From positions 1 through 42,516 of the forward strand of contig JAGQQE010000012.1 in assembly GCA_020426345.1 (NCBI GenBank): 42,516 nucleotides of DNA, in the 5' to 3' direction. The notes below the pieces were generated by a model, which saw only the letters and a list, made by a program, of their open reading frames with translations, did no database searches and was not told the origin of the DNA. The stretch is from Planctomycetaceae bacterium. GTDB lineage: Bacteria; Planctomycetota; Planctomycetia; Planctomycetales; Planctomycetaceae. Positions 1 through 8,302 of this stretch are shown piece by piece; within the stretch, counting starts at the first letter, position 1; each line of letters begins with the position of its first letter. Made by a program: the position numbers and the translations under genes.

Positions 1-393
1 CGTCAGTAGTGGAAGGTCTCCGCTGCGACCTCGCAGTGTTTCGTAGGCGACTGCTGTGGCTTTGCTTTCCATCACGTTTCGGGTGAGGACTTCATCCGCG
101 GCGAAATGGAAGTAGGTAAACAGAATCTGCCCTTTTCGCAGCAGGGACCATTCAGAGGCCAAAGGCTCTTTGACTTTCACAATCAATTCTGACTGCGAGA
201 AGACCTCTTCGTGGGTCTCAATGATCTGAGCCCCGGCTTCGATGTATTGCTCATCCGGTATTCCACTGCCCAGACCAGCGCCTTTTTCTACCAGTACTGT
301 ATGCCCGGCGAGCGTCAGTTCTTCGGCCCCGATCGGCAACATTGCAACTCGATATTCATCTGCTTTGATTTCGCGAGGGAGTCCGACAATCAT
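1..393 (-). CDS. ald: Alanine dehydrogenase, N-terminal part (cut by window start)
   Basis: The minus strand reads from an ATG at 391-393 to the window edge without a stop, giving the first 131 residues. The start, MIVGLPREIKADEYRVAMLP, and the following GAGLGSGIPDEQY, VKVKEP and ILFTYFHFAAD stretches are the classic N-terminal domain of NAD-dependent L-alanine dehydrogenase, which interconverts L-alanine and pyruvate plus ammonia in the cytoplasm. The conserved substrate-binding R15 and K74-type positions (RVAM, VKVKEP) are present. The NAD-binding domain lies outside the window. The gene is divergent from nadC, with only about 68 bases between the two starts. Alanine dehydrogenase and the N-terminal half of transhydrogenase PntA share this fold, but the PRE and HTHE-type spacing fits Ald better. 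Confidence 0.9.
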   Translation of the reverse strand, partial: MIVGLPREIKADEYRVAMLPIGAEELTLAGHTVLVEKGAGLGSGIPDEQYIEAGAQIIETHEEVFSQSELIVKVKEPLASEWSLLRKGQILFTYFHFAADEVLTRNVMESKATAVAYETLRGRSGDLPLLT

Positions 394-461
394 GTGTTTA
401 TGTTCCGCGAGTTTTTTTGTTGAATGAACGTCACAGAGTGGCAACGAAAAGAGAATAAAGC

Positions 462-1343
462 ATGGTAGTCGTGTTCGATGAAGCCACAAGGTCTTCAGCA
501 CAACGATTAGTTGGAATGGCTCTGGACGAAGATCTGCGAGACGTCGGAGATATCACCAGCCTGTCAACGATCGCTGCCGACCTCTCTGCATCCGTCAATA
601 TTGTGGCCCGTGAGTCAGGTGTGATTTCCGGAGGGGCCATCGTTCCGATCGTCCTTGAGCAATTGAATGCAGCTGTGGAGGTTCGAATCGATGTGCCCGA
701 CGGTGACGCAGTCCAGCCGGGAACTGTGATCGCATCGCTGTCTGGTAATGTCAGGTCACTTCTGACGGCAGAACGGACGATTTTGAATTTCATGATCCAT
801 CTGAGCGGGGTCGCCAGCAGGACAGCGCAGTTCGTCCGGGAAGTGAACGGAACGAAGGCTGTAATTCTTGACACCAGAAAAACGTTCCCCGGATACCGGC
901 TACTGCACAAGTATGCGGTCCGCTGCGGTGGCGGCCACAATCACCGAATGGGGTTGTTCGATGGGATCCTGATCAAGGACAACCATCTTGCTGCACGCGG
1001 CGATCGAAACGTTGGGTCTGCGGTCGCAGCGGCCCGCACGTTTCTTGCGAGTCGAGGGGATTCGATTCCCATCGAAATCGAAGTAGATACGCTCGATCAA
1101 CTCAGATTTGCGCTGGCTGAACACCCGGAAATCGTCTTACTGGATAATATGTCGATCCAGCAGCTTGAAGAATCCATTCGACTGCGCGACCAGCTTTCAG
1201 CTTCCACGCTGCTGGAGGCCTCCGGGGGGATTTCGCTGGAAACCGTTGGTGCCATTGCCCGAACGGGAGTTGATCGCATCAGTATTGGCGGTCTCACACA
1301 TTCGGCCACCGCACTGGATCTTGGCTTTGACTGGCCGTGGTGA
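462..1343 (+). CDS. nadC: Nicotinate-nucleotide pyrophosphorylase (quinolinate phosphoribosyltransferase)
   Basis: A 293-residue protein of full family length. It condenses quinolinate with PRPP to give nicotinate mononucleotide and CO2, the step where de novo NAD synthesis joins the salvage route. Visible hallmarks are LDEDLRDVGDITS (21-33), the TAERT helix (102-106), DTRKTFPGYR (137-146), GGGHNHRMGLFDGILIKDNH (157-176, holding the HR pair and catalytic lysine of the phosphoribosyl pocket), EIEVDTLDQ, LLDNM and the SGGI...RTGVDRISIGGLTHS phosphate-binding end. The ATG has a purine-rich AAGAGA about eight bases upstream. No other NAD genes are adjacent. It converges on the BBP7 gene, with a strong hairpin between the two. 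Confidence 0.96.
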   Translation: MVVVFDEATRSSAQRLVGMALDEDLRDVGDITSLSTIAADLSASVNIVARESGVISGGAIVPIVLEQLNAAVEVRIDVPDGDAVQPGTVIASLSGNVRSLLTAERTILNFMIHLSGVASRTAQFVREVNGTKAVILDTRKTFPGYRLLHKYAVRCGGGHNHRMGLFDGILIKDNHLAARGDRNVGSAVAAARTFLASRGDSIPIEIEVDTLDQLRFALAEHPEIVLLDNMSIQQLEESIRLRDQLSASTLLEASGGISLETVGAIARTGVDRISIGGLTHSATALDLGFDWPW

Positions 1344-1364
1344 ACCTGGCAGTTGCGCATGAAA

Positions 1365-1397
1365 AGGCCCTGCCAGACAATCCGTCCGGCAGGGCCT
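1365..1397. terminator. Bidirectional terminator-like hairpin between nadC and BBP7 gene
   Basis: Perfect 10-bp inverted repeat, AGGCCCTGCC at 1365-1374 and GGCAGGGCCT at 1388-1397, with a 13-base loop. It lies 21 bases after the nadC stop and 32 bases beyond the stop of the convergent BBP7 gene. There is no long U tract on either side, so termination is inferred from the stem strength and convergent position. Confidence 0.7.
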
Positions 1398-1429
1398 GGT
1401 TGCACTAAATGCAGTTCCGGTGGAATCTG

Positions 1430-2716
1430 TTAGTAGCGGAATACTGCACCGACACTGAAGCCGTCCAGTACGTAGTTCTTCATCCGCTTGCCCAGTTGAA
1501 TGTCTGGTATGAAACCGCCCGCAGGGGCATTCTGGCTATTCCAGTTGATGTTCTCGTAGGGACGAGTGATCCTTGGCATCCACATGAAGTCATATCCCCC
1601 GAAGAGTGAAAAGTGCGGGTTCAGATGGACTTCACCGGCAAAGCTGACCTGTGTCACGGTCGTGAAGTCTACTTCGCTTTTGGTATATCGGGTTGCAATA
1701 CCAGTGCCCAGAGCGTCTGAGGTGACAGCTGCAGAGTTGTCGTTCAGGGCAAATGCAATTCGCGGAGTCACACTCAGTGTCATCCATCGACTGACAATGG
1801 AGGCTCGTCCTCCGACTTCCGGGCCATAGACATGATTCGACGTATTGGAGATAACACGAGTCACTCGTTCAGTCACAGTTCCGCCCGCATCGTAACGTCC
1901 ATCCAGATTCCATGCTTCGTCAAGATTCAGGTAGCGGAATCCGCCAAGCCACTGCCATTTGAAGCCTTCGCCCGGCAGATATGCTTCTGTCAGAAGACTG
2001 GCTTCGGCTCCCCAAATCTGTGAACTCATCGAAACCTCAATGCTCTTGTCGATGACAATCCCATTCAGTGTTGCGACATCCGAAACACCACCGTTGTTCA
2101 GCAGAGGAATGATGACGTTCGGCGAGAACACATTTCCCAGTTCCGGTGCGAGCGGACTTCGGAAGTTGCGAATATTGCGATTGGCATATGTATCTTCGCG
2201 ATCCGACGTGCCAAAGAAGCTCAACTCGGCCGCACCACCATTCAGATCCAGACCCCAGGTTCCGCGAACGCCCGGAATATTGTTCAGTGAAAGTTGTCCG
2301 TTGTCTTCGATGATCGAAGTACCTACAGACAGTCCGCCATTCAGGTTGTCGAAACCTTCAAACTGTTCAGTCCGCAGCCCTGCAACGGGAGCTCCGATCT
2401 TACTGTTGCCAAGGTCCCGGGCATTCCAGTGCAGGTACTCTACCCTGATCCAGCTGCGTCGAGAGACTTCCGTCAGGAAGTGTTCGATTGGCCGGGAATC
2501 GTCCCACAATGCAGGTGCGCTCTCGACATAATGGTCGACGATCGGCGCCTGACGGCCGGATTGCGGCATCTGAATGAATGGCTGATGTCCTGACTCGTAT
2601 GAGCCGTACGGCATGCCTCCATAGGGGGCAGGCCCGTATTGTGCCGCTGCCTGGCTGGATGCAGAAATCAGGATGACCACGGAGGCCAACAGCGAGTACA
2701 GGTTCGGACGGAGCAT
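1430..2716 (-). CDS. BBP7-family outer membrane beta-barrel protein
   Basis: Starting at the ATG at 2714-2716, the product is 428 residues beginning MLRPNLYSLLASVVILISAS, a clear Sec signal peptide ending near SSQAAAQ. The reading frame stays open 144 bases further upstream, but that part has no signal-like character, so the internal ATG is preferred. After a Gly/Tyr/Pro-rich linker comes SWIRVEYLHWNARD, matching the opening strand of planctomycete BBP7 barrel proteins (R-x-EYL-x-W). The rest alternates glycine-rich turns and amphipathic strands, with recurring WGAEASLL, WQWLGGFRYLNLDE, YGPEVGGRASI and SLFGGYDFMWMPRI, and ends in the aromatic residues FRY, as outer-membrane barrels do. Its substrate or role is unknown. 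It is monocistronic, with its own 290-base leader region. Confidence 0.75.
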   Translation of the reverse strand: MLRPNLYSLLASVVILISASSQAAAQYGPAPYGGMPYGSYESGHQPFIQMPQSGRQAPIVDHYVESAPALWDDSRPIEHFLTEVSRRSWIRVEYLHWNARDLGNSKIGAPVAGLRTEQFEGFDNLNGGLSVGTSIIEDNGQLSLNNIPGVRGTWGLDLNGGAAELSFFGTSDREDTYANRNIRNFRSPLAPELGNVFSPNVIIPLLNNGGVSDVATLNGIVIDKSIEVSMSSQIWGAEASLLTEAYLPGEGFKWQWLGGFRYLNLDEAWNLDGRYDAGGTVTERVTRVISNTSNHVYGPEVGGRASIVSRWMTLSVTPRIAFALNDNSAAVTSDALGTGIATRYTKSEVDFTTVTQVSFAGEVHLNPHFSLFGGYDFMWMPRITRPYENINWNSQNAPAGGFIPDIQLGKRMKNYVLDGFSVGAVFRY

Positions 2717-3008
2717 TTCGAACCGGACCTTTGCATAAGGAGACAATGGGTCGTCAGTGAAGAATCCCGAACTTCGCTGCGAAGGAACTCGCTCGAGGTT
2801 TGGGGGCCGACAACAAACAGCTCGGCAGACACTGACGGATGCGGACCAAACCACTGGCACAGTCCGCTGTCGTCGATATCGGATCCTGACGACTTTGAAC
2901 TTTGCCCCAATTCTTTCGATGTCAACGAATCTGCCGGTTTGGAGGTCTGGAGCGACTTTGACGCTGTCTTCAGCGGCAAATGTGACCTGGATTCGAATGC
3001 TTCAGGCG
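2717..3008. other. Leader/promoter region of the BBP7 gene, no gene seen
   Basis: The 292 bases between murG's end and the BBP7 start contain no convincing ORF; the open frames are shadows without codon character. On the minus strand a TTGACA hexamer (reverse complement of 2920-2925) could be a -35 element, but no good -10 follows at 16-18 bases. I see no clear terminator for murG here. Confidence 0.3.
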
Positions 3009-4238
3009 TCAGTCGGCAGTTTCTGCCGCTGCGATAATCAATGATGCGATTCGTTGCGCTGCATTGTTGAACGGGGTGCGATCGCTGTTGGTTCCCACAG
3101 AATGGCTTCGTGGGCAGCCGGTATCCATCAGATGTCCCGATTCAGCGAAGGCCAGAATAAGTCGCACAATTTGGCCAGCGGCTTCCGGGCTGTGCTCGTC
3201 AATGACGACCGCTTCGAATTCGTTCTGATAGGCGCTAGCGTTTGCCTGCTGGTGCAGGTCTGCCGATTGTCCAAGCGGAACGATGATGGCGGGGATACCG
3301 ATCCAGGCAATTTCTGCCAGCGTCATGGAACCCGCTCTGCAGATAACGAGATCGCAGTCCGCCATTTCCTGAGCAGGGTTGTTGAGAAATGGTAGAGCTA
3401 AGTAGTCGACACTGTCAGAAATTCTGGTATTCGCATCTCCGGCTGACCATTGATTCCCTGTCTGATGTATGACGTGGACGCGGTGGTCCGGAAGCCTAAT
3501 CTGCTGAAGTGCGTTCAGGCTGAGTTCGTTCAGCCTCCTTGCTCCAAGGCTTCCTCCGGTAATCAGAATTCGCGTGGCGGTACGGGTATGCGCGGGTTTT
3601 TCCTTTCTGCGCGATTGCAGACAGGTAAAGCCCTGTCGGAGAGGAATGCCCGTTTGTTTTTGGGGACAACGAATTGTCTGAGACCATGCTGGATCGATGG
3701 TCCAGCCAGTCCACATTTCGGCGGCCCATCGAGAGCAGATTCGGTTCGCCTTTCCCGGAACGCTGTTCTGCTCCAGCAGATAAACCGGGATGCCAAGCAG
3801 GCTCGCGGCAGCCACCGTTGGCAGACTGGCAAATCCCCCCAGCCCGACAATCATTTCCGGCTGATGGCGTTTCAAAGCCCTCACGGCAATTCTGAATGAA
3901 TTCAGTAAGCTAACGGTCCATTTGCCGGCTTGTAAAACGGCGGAGGGAGAAAACCAGGTTCGTCCCGTGTTGGCGGGAAGAGGCAGGCTTGTTCGCAGTG
4001 GCAGTGCTATCTGATGACACACGGATGATGCAGGCAGGGAACCTGCGAATAAAGACGTGATCTTGCTGTCAATTTCCCGGGCACTGGTCAGAAACAGCAA
4101 GTCGACAGATCGATCAGCGATCAGGGCCTCTGCGATGGCAATTCCGGCGTTGATATGCCCACCCGAACCACCTCCCGCAAAGCAAATACGAAGTCGCGAT
4201 TTAATTGGAGTTGAGTGGCCGCTCTTTGGTGTATTCAC
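3009..4238 (-). CDS. murG: UDP-GlcNAc:lipid I N-acetylglucosaminyltransferase MurG
   Basis: A 409-residue GT28-family enzyme. MurG transfers GlcNAc from UDP-GlcNAc to lipid I, making lipid II on the inner face of the cytoplasmic membrane. The glycine-rich AGGGSGGHINAGIAIAEAL (21-39), VGLGGFASLP (131-140), LLEQNSVPGKANR (154-166), GGSLGARRLNELSL (228-241) and CRAGSMTLAEIAWIGIPAII (300-319) followed by DLHQQANA are MurG motifs in order. The protein is about 50 residues longer than E. coli MurG, with extra residues near 85-110 and 365-390. The start is GTG at 4236-4238, 38 bases inside the end of the upstream DUF1444-like gene, implying co-transcription and probable translational coupling. Its presence supports peptidoglycan synthesis in this planctomycete. 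It is not beside murC, ftsW or other division-cluster genes. Confidence 0.92.
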   Translation of the reverse strand: MNTPKSGHSTPIKSRLRICFAGGGSGGHINAGIAIAEALIADRSVDLLFLTSAREIDSKITSLFAGSLPASSVCHQIALPLRTSLPLPANTGRTWFSPSAVLQAGKWTVSLLNSFRIAVRALKRHQPEMIVGLGGFASLPTVAAASLLGIPVYLLEQNSVPGKANRICSRWAAEMWTGWTIDPAWSQTIRCPQKQTGIPLRQGFTCLQSRRKEKPAHTRTATRILITGGSLGARRLNELSLNALQQIRLPDHRVHVIHQTGNQWSAGDANTRISDSVDYLALPFLNNPAQEMADCDLVICRAGSMTLAEIAWIGIPAIIVPLGQSADLHQQANASAYQNEFEAVVIDEHSPEAAGQIVRLILAFAESGHLMDTGCPRSHSVGTNSDRTPFNNAAQRIASLIIAAAETAD

Positions 4239-5571
4239 TTACTCCGTCCGCAGAGATGATCAGGAGGCATTTTGAGAGCGGATGTTGCGGATTCGTCGCG
4301 CGGGCGTCAACCCGCTGTCGAGCGTCTTTGGTTTCCGGGGAAGAATGGAGTGGAGTGGCAAGAAATAATTCCTGTTCCGGAACAGAGACCACTACCTGCT
4401 CCCCAAGCATATTGATCAGTCGTTCCCGGAACTCGTTACACAGCAGCCGGGAACTATTGAATGAATCACGGGTCACGGGCATCGCCATCAGTGGTGTCGA
4501 TCGATTCTCGGTGACTGCGAATTCCAGCGGGCAACGCTGGTCGAGTTCAGCAAGATTGGTGACGGCGATTTGATAAAGATGTTCCGACGAGATCTGCCAG
4601 TGGCCAGCAAGTGAGTAGTCGACAATGCGACAGGTCGATCGGTCGTCGATAATAAAGGAAATGGCGAGGTCGCCGACCCATGGTATGTAGACCTGTTCGC
4701 TGCGAGTCGCTTCGGAAAGCGGGACGATGATGGGCAGAATCCTGGTCGTTGTTTCACTCAGCGAAGGAGAGAGCTGGAGTGGCCCAAGTTCGTGCATCCG
4801 GACAATGTCGGTCAGTGCGCGGAGCGAAATCTGTTCGAAAAACTCCGGCTGTTCCACATACCTCTGGTAAAGATTCTTGAGGCAGATTCGTGAATGATCG
4901 AGTTGGACGGAAAAAGCGTCACCTGCCTGAAATCTGAGCAGGGGAAATCGGTGGTTCGCAAGATCGATGACACGTTGACGGAACACTTCAGCTGGCATCG
5001 CCGGGTAGTCGGGCAGCACCAGTGAGTCCATCATCGACATGCACGTTGCCAGAAACTGTTCATCAATGAGGAGTCCTGGTGCCGACTGGACAGACGCGGT
5101 GATCTGAACCTGTGCGTTGCGCAGTATGCAGAACCACCATTGAAAGATCTGAGGGCGATGCCACAGTCGCTGAAAGAATCCACCCTGAGCTGGTTGCTGT
5201 GACAAACCGGACCAGCATTGGGAAGGATAGATCGATGGCGAGTCCGATTCGGGGCGTGATGCGACGATGCGGGGGAAACGGCGAAAGGTTCGGGAAAGGC
5301 TGCTCTCCTCTGGGACTGAAACAGCAGGCAGCCATTCTGTTTGAATGGTGAATACCGGACGGCAGTCTGTCGTTCGCTGGTCGCTGAGTGCCGTTGCACC
5401 TCGGCGCCACCTTGCAGGTCGGACTTCGACTCTGGATTCCGTTTGCTGAATTTCACACCAGGCTGGACATCGCAGCTGAAACCAGTTTGACGGTCCTGTC
5501 ACAAGCTGATCGGAAAGTGTGAAGTTTTTCGCGCCGGAAAAAGGATCCGGCGTGTTCTCGGGAGTGGTCAT
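4201..5571 (-). CDS. DUF1444-like protein with an extra N-terminal domain
   Basis: A 456-residue protein, no signal peptide or TM helix, probably cytoplasmic. The C-terminal part (about 195-425) resembles the DUF1444 (Bacillus YtpQ) family: an ILPIIVPLSEATRSEQVYIP stretch, then a short-chain beta region DLAISFIIDD, HLYQIAVTNLAEL, SRLLCNEFRERL and EQVVVSVPEQELFLAT. The first 190 residues form a separate, tryptophan- and cysteine-containing domain (WFQLRCPAWCEI, FQWWFCIL) that I cannot name; it is reminiscent of small beta-rich domains that score substrates, but this is only an impression. It heads a two-gene unit with murG and overlaps it by 38 bases. YtpQ itself has no established function. 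The DUF1444 assignment is by remembered motif pattern, not search. Confidence 0.65.
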   Translation of the reverse strand: MTTPENTPDPFSGAKNFTLSDQLVTGPSNWFQLRCPAWCEIQQTESRVEVRPARWRRGATALSDQRTTDCRPVFTIQTEWLPAVSVPEESSLSRTFRRFPRIVASRPESDSPSIYPSQCWSGLSQQPAQGGFFQRLWHRPQIFQWWFCILRNAQVQITASVQSAPGLLIDEQFLATCMSMMDSLVLPDYPAMPAEVFRQRVIDLANHRFPLLRFQAGDAFSVQLDHSRICLKNLYQRYVEQPEFFEQISLRALTDIVRMHELGPLQLSPSLSETTTRILPIIVPLSEATRSEQVYIPWVGDLAISFIIDDRSTCRIVDYSLAGHWQISSEHLYQIAVTNLAELDQRCPLEFAVTENRSTPLMAMPVTRDSFNSSRLLCNEFRERLINMLGEQVVVSVPEQELFLATPLHSSPETKDARQRVDARATNPQHPLSKCLLIISADGVSEYTKERPLNSN

Positions 5572-6046
5572 GAATGTTGGCCCATCGATTCATTCGATAA
5601 ATCAGACGTGCGGTATGCTAAAGAGTTTTTCCGGCAACCGGACAAACGTTCAGAGGTGAACTTTTCAGATTGTGGTTCTGGTGAAGAGATGACTCCGCAG
5701 GCTTGACAGGCAATCGTAGGTTTGCTGACCCCATCATCGACTTAATTCCGGAAATGCGATGAGGCAGGGATTGCTCGGCGTCTGTGGACGGATTGTTTGA
5801 GATCGCTGCCGATCGTGGCAGTTTGCCTGATTGTTACGACCGGAATGCTCCGCTTGAGCGTGTTTTTCGCGCTTCCCAAAACACTCGGACTGCTGAAATT
5901 AAAGAGCGGCAGTTTCCTGCAGGAAACAGGTTGCGTTCCAGCAAATGCTGCCGATGAAAGTCATGGCAGGAGGTTTGTTGGAATTGTGTCATGCCGGAAC
6001 CGCGTCTGCCTGGTGTCCCATGACGCGTCGCAGTAAGGATCTCATC
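5572..6046. other. 475-base divergent intergenic region
   Basis: It separates the start of the DUF1444-like/murG unit (minus) from the lipoprotein gene (plus). A plus-strand TTGACA at 5703-5708 is a possible -35 but has no matching -10. On the minus strand TTGCCG, 16 bases, TACCGC (about 5607-5634) is a weak promoter candidate for the murG unit. A TTG-initiated 79-codon frame (5797-6036) was considered and rejected as a gene. No repeat or RNA structure was recognised. Confidence 0.35.
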
Positions 6047-6964
6047 ATGCGACTTGTACAGGTTTCGCTCTTGTGCGCAACCGCTTCGATCTTGTTCAGC
6101 GGGTGTGCAGCGAACAGAGCTGCTTCATCATCAGGAGTCAGCTCACCCGGAACGAAGGTTTTTGTACCGCCCCGCCACACACGGGAATACGAGCCACCAA
6201 CGCAGCTCAGTCCTTCACAGGATTCCGATCGGAGTTATGAGCCGGGTCCAGTCACCCCACCGCCCGTTCCACCCGCGATCGGCGTTTCTCGAGTCAAGAG
6301 TGTCGGGTTGATTCGCGATTTGGGAGCGAAGGTTCGCTCACCATGGCGCGATCAGGACGATCATGGGTGCACAGAGAGCTGCAGCGACTCAGGCTGCGGT
6401 GATCCTGAGTGTGATGATGACGGCGGCCGACTCCGGAAGCTTTGCGTCCTGAAAGTATTCAAACATCGTGACAGTTGTCTGTTCAGGAAGCTTCGTTGCT
6501 TCCATCGATCATCGGATTCTGGATGTACAACAGAACCCGGATGCACGGACAGCTGTGCCAGCGAGTCCTGCGGTGTTTGCGGCGATACGTTGTATACGCT
6601 GCAGCAGCTCGATGCTCACCAGCAGAAGCCGTGCATCGCGGAATCCATGACGGATCCGTTTCTGGAAAAGAATACCGCGCCCGTCGCACCGCCAGCAGTG
6701 CCGAATCTGACACCAACCGTTCCGTTGGTCCCTGCACCGGTTCCACCCGGGGCACCAGTTGAGCTCACGCCGACAGACAGCATTCCACAGGACGTTGTTC
6801 CAGCAGCGCCTGTTGCACCCGGCACGATCGACCAGACAGAACTGCCGGTCTGGCCGCGTCTCGATGGCGAACAACGAGTTCGAGCTGCTCAGGTGGGGCA
6901 ATATCGATCGGTGCCCGACAGTCGGACCGGGATGTTGCCGGAGATCCTTCCCCGAACTTACTGA
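6047..6964 (+). CDS. Cysteine- and proline-rich lipoprotein, function unknown
   Basis: From the ATG at 6047 (AAGGA seven bases upstream) the product is 305 residues. It opens with MRLVQVSLLCATASILFSGC, a type II signal peptide with lipobox LFSGC, so Cys20 should be lipidated. The frame is open further upstream, but only this start gives the signal peptide. Residues 38-78 are Pro-rich. Residues 108-196 carry 13 cysteines in paired or spaced arrangements (CTESC, GCGDPEC, GCTTEPGCTDSC, CGVC). Residues 205-275 are again Pro/Ala/Val-rich with repeated PVAPP, VPLVPAPVPP and VPAAPVAP, typical of a flexible wall- or envelope-spanning linker. No catalytic domain is recognised. The cysteines could form disulfides or bind metal in the periplasm. 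It is monocistronic and followed by a strong hairpin. Confidence 0.7.
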   Translation: MRLVQVSLLCATASILFSGCAANRAASSSGVSSPGTKVFVPPRHTREYEPPTQLSPSQDSDRSYEPGPVTPPPVPPAIGVSRVKSVGLIRDLGAKVRSPWRDQDDHGCTESCSDSGCGDPECDDDGGRLRKLCVLKVFKHRDSCLFRKLRCFHRSSDSGCTTEPGCTDSCASESCGVCGDTLYTLQQLDAHQQKPCIAESMTDPFLEKNTAPVAPPAVPNLTPTVPLVPAPVPPGAPVELTPTDSIPQDVVPAAPVAPGTIDQTELPVWPRLDGEQRVRAAQVGQYRSVPDSRTGMLPEILPRTY

Positions 6965-7057
6965 GCAACGGACAGTGGCGTCATCGTGTCCGATGTTCCG
7001 GGGCCATTTGGCGGACACTTGTCGCGAAGACCGCAGGTGTCGGATGGCCTGGAACTG

Positions 7058-7097
7058 TCACCAGAACTTCCCCTCAGTGGCGGGGATGTTCTGGTGA
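7058..7097. terminator. Strong hairpin between lipoprotein and FHA genes
   Basis: Two-part stem: TCACCAGAAC (7058-7067) pairs with GTTCTGGTGA (7088-7097), and inside it TCCCC (7069-7073) pairs with GGGGA (7082-7086) across a symmetric T/T mismatch, leaving an 8-base loop. It lies between the convergent lipoprotein (plus) and FHA (minus) genes and probably terminates both. No clean U tract follows. Confidence 0.75.
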
Positions 7098-7185
7098 GCA
7101 TGTATTTCTGAATCCTTTAGAGGATGCGGCTCTGCGGTACTCAGCCTTCGACAGTCGTACCGACAGATCGCATTGAAACTGCCGT

Positions 7186-7662
7186 TTAGATTTCCGGGTA
7201 CCATTCGATGATGAAGGCGTCTTCAGCAGAGAGACGCCGGGATTGTTTTCGACGTTTCAACTCTTCCCGCGCTTCCGGGCTTCTGGCATCTTCGGACTGC
7301 TGCGCCTGCAGGCCGGCTTTCTCAAGCAGGCTCATCGAAGTTTCTTCTTCCTCGGCCGGGGCTTTCGCATCTGCCCCGACGACATATTCAACTTTAAAAC
7401 GGTGATACTTCCCAACCCCCAGTTCATCGCCGGGATACAGGGGCTTCATAATGCATTTTTCACCGTTCACAAGCACCCCGTTACTGCTTCCCAGATCGCG
7501 GACATGCCAGTAACCGTCTTTCAGTTCCAGCTCACAATGGTGGGACGAGACGTTGGGAAATGCGAGGACGATGTCGCACGATGATCTTCGTCCAATCAAC
7601 AGTTTACGGCCGAGCAGCGGGATTGGATCACCTCCGCCGGTTGGATTCAGTTCGCCGAACAT
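7186..7662 (-). CDS. FHA-domain protein
   Basis: A 158-residue soluble protein. The N-terminal two thirds is a forkhead-associated domain, which binds phosphothreonine peptides: LLIGRRSSCDIVL (21-33) supplies the GR motif, VSSHHCEL (38-45) the SxxH motif and DLGSSNGVLVNG (57-68) the SSNG/NG loop, so every key binding residue is present. The C-terminal 50 residues are charged (EEEETSMSLLEKAG, EELKRRKQSRR) and probably coiled or disordered. It faces the same way as the Ser/Thr kinase gene 640 bases upstream, with rnpB in the opposite orientation between them. A kinase-substrate or kinase-reader relation is inferred from this proximity alone. Confidence 0.93.
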   Translation of the reverse strand: MFGELNPTGGGDPIPLLGRKLLIGRRSSCDIVLAFPNVSSHHCELELKDGYWHVRDLGSSNGVLVNGEKCIMKPLYPGDELGVGKYHRFKVEYVVGADAKAPAEEEETSMSLLEKAGLQAQQSEDARSPEAREELKRRKQSRRLSAEDAFIIEWYPEI

Positions 7663-7841
7663 GACTTGTTAATTCCGGGTCGTGGCTGTGTGGGGAATGA
7701 ACGGGGACGGGGATTTCGGGGGGCGTACCGCCTTCCCCGTCGTTTGGCAGCATTTTGAACATTCAGAGCAGTCGAGTCAAAGCTGGGGCATGTCGAAACG
7801 GATTGCGTGCATGTGTGCGCGAAAGGCGGTAGACTCCCGGA

Positions 7842-8247
<406 letters not shown>

Positions 8248-8302
8248 ATTTTCCGAAACTCTGGATGATCACACCAGCGATTCGCCGCCGATCTTCCCGT
8301 TT

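Noticed and set aside
2717-2860. 48-codon upstream extension of the BBP7 gene
   Set aside because: Removing it exposes a clean signal peptide; the extension is Cys/Arg-rich without family match.
5797-6036. 79-codon plus-strand frame with a hydrophobic N terminus ahead of the lipoprotein gene
   Set aside because: It starts with TTG, has no good ribosome binding site, and its C-terminal half has no protein-like pattern; more likely leader sequence.
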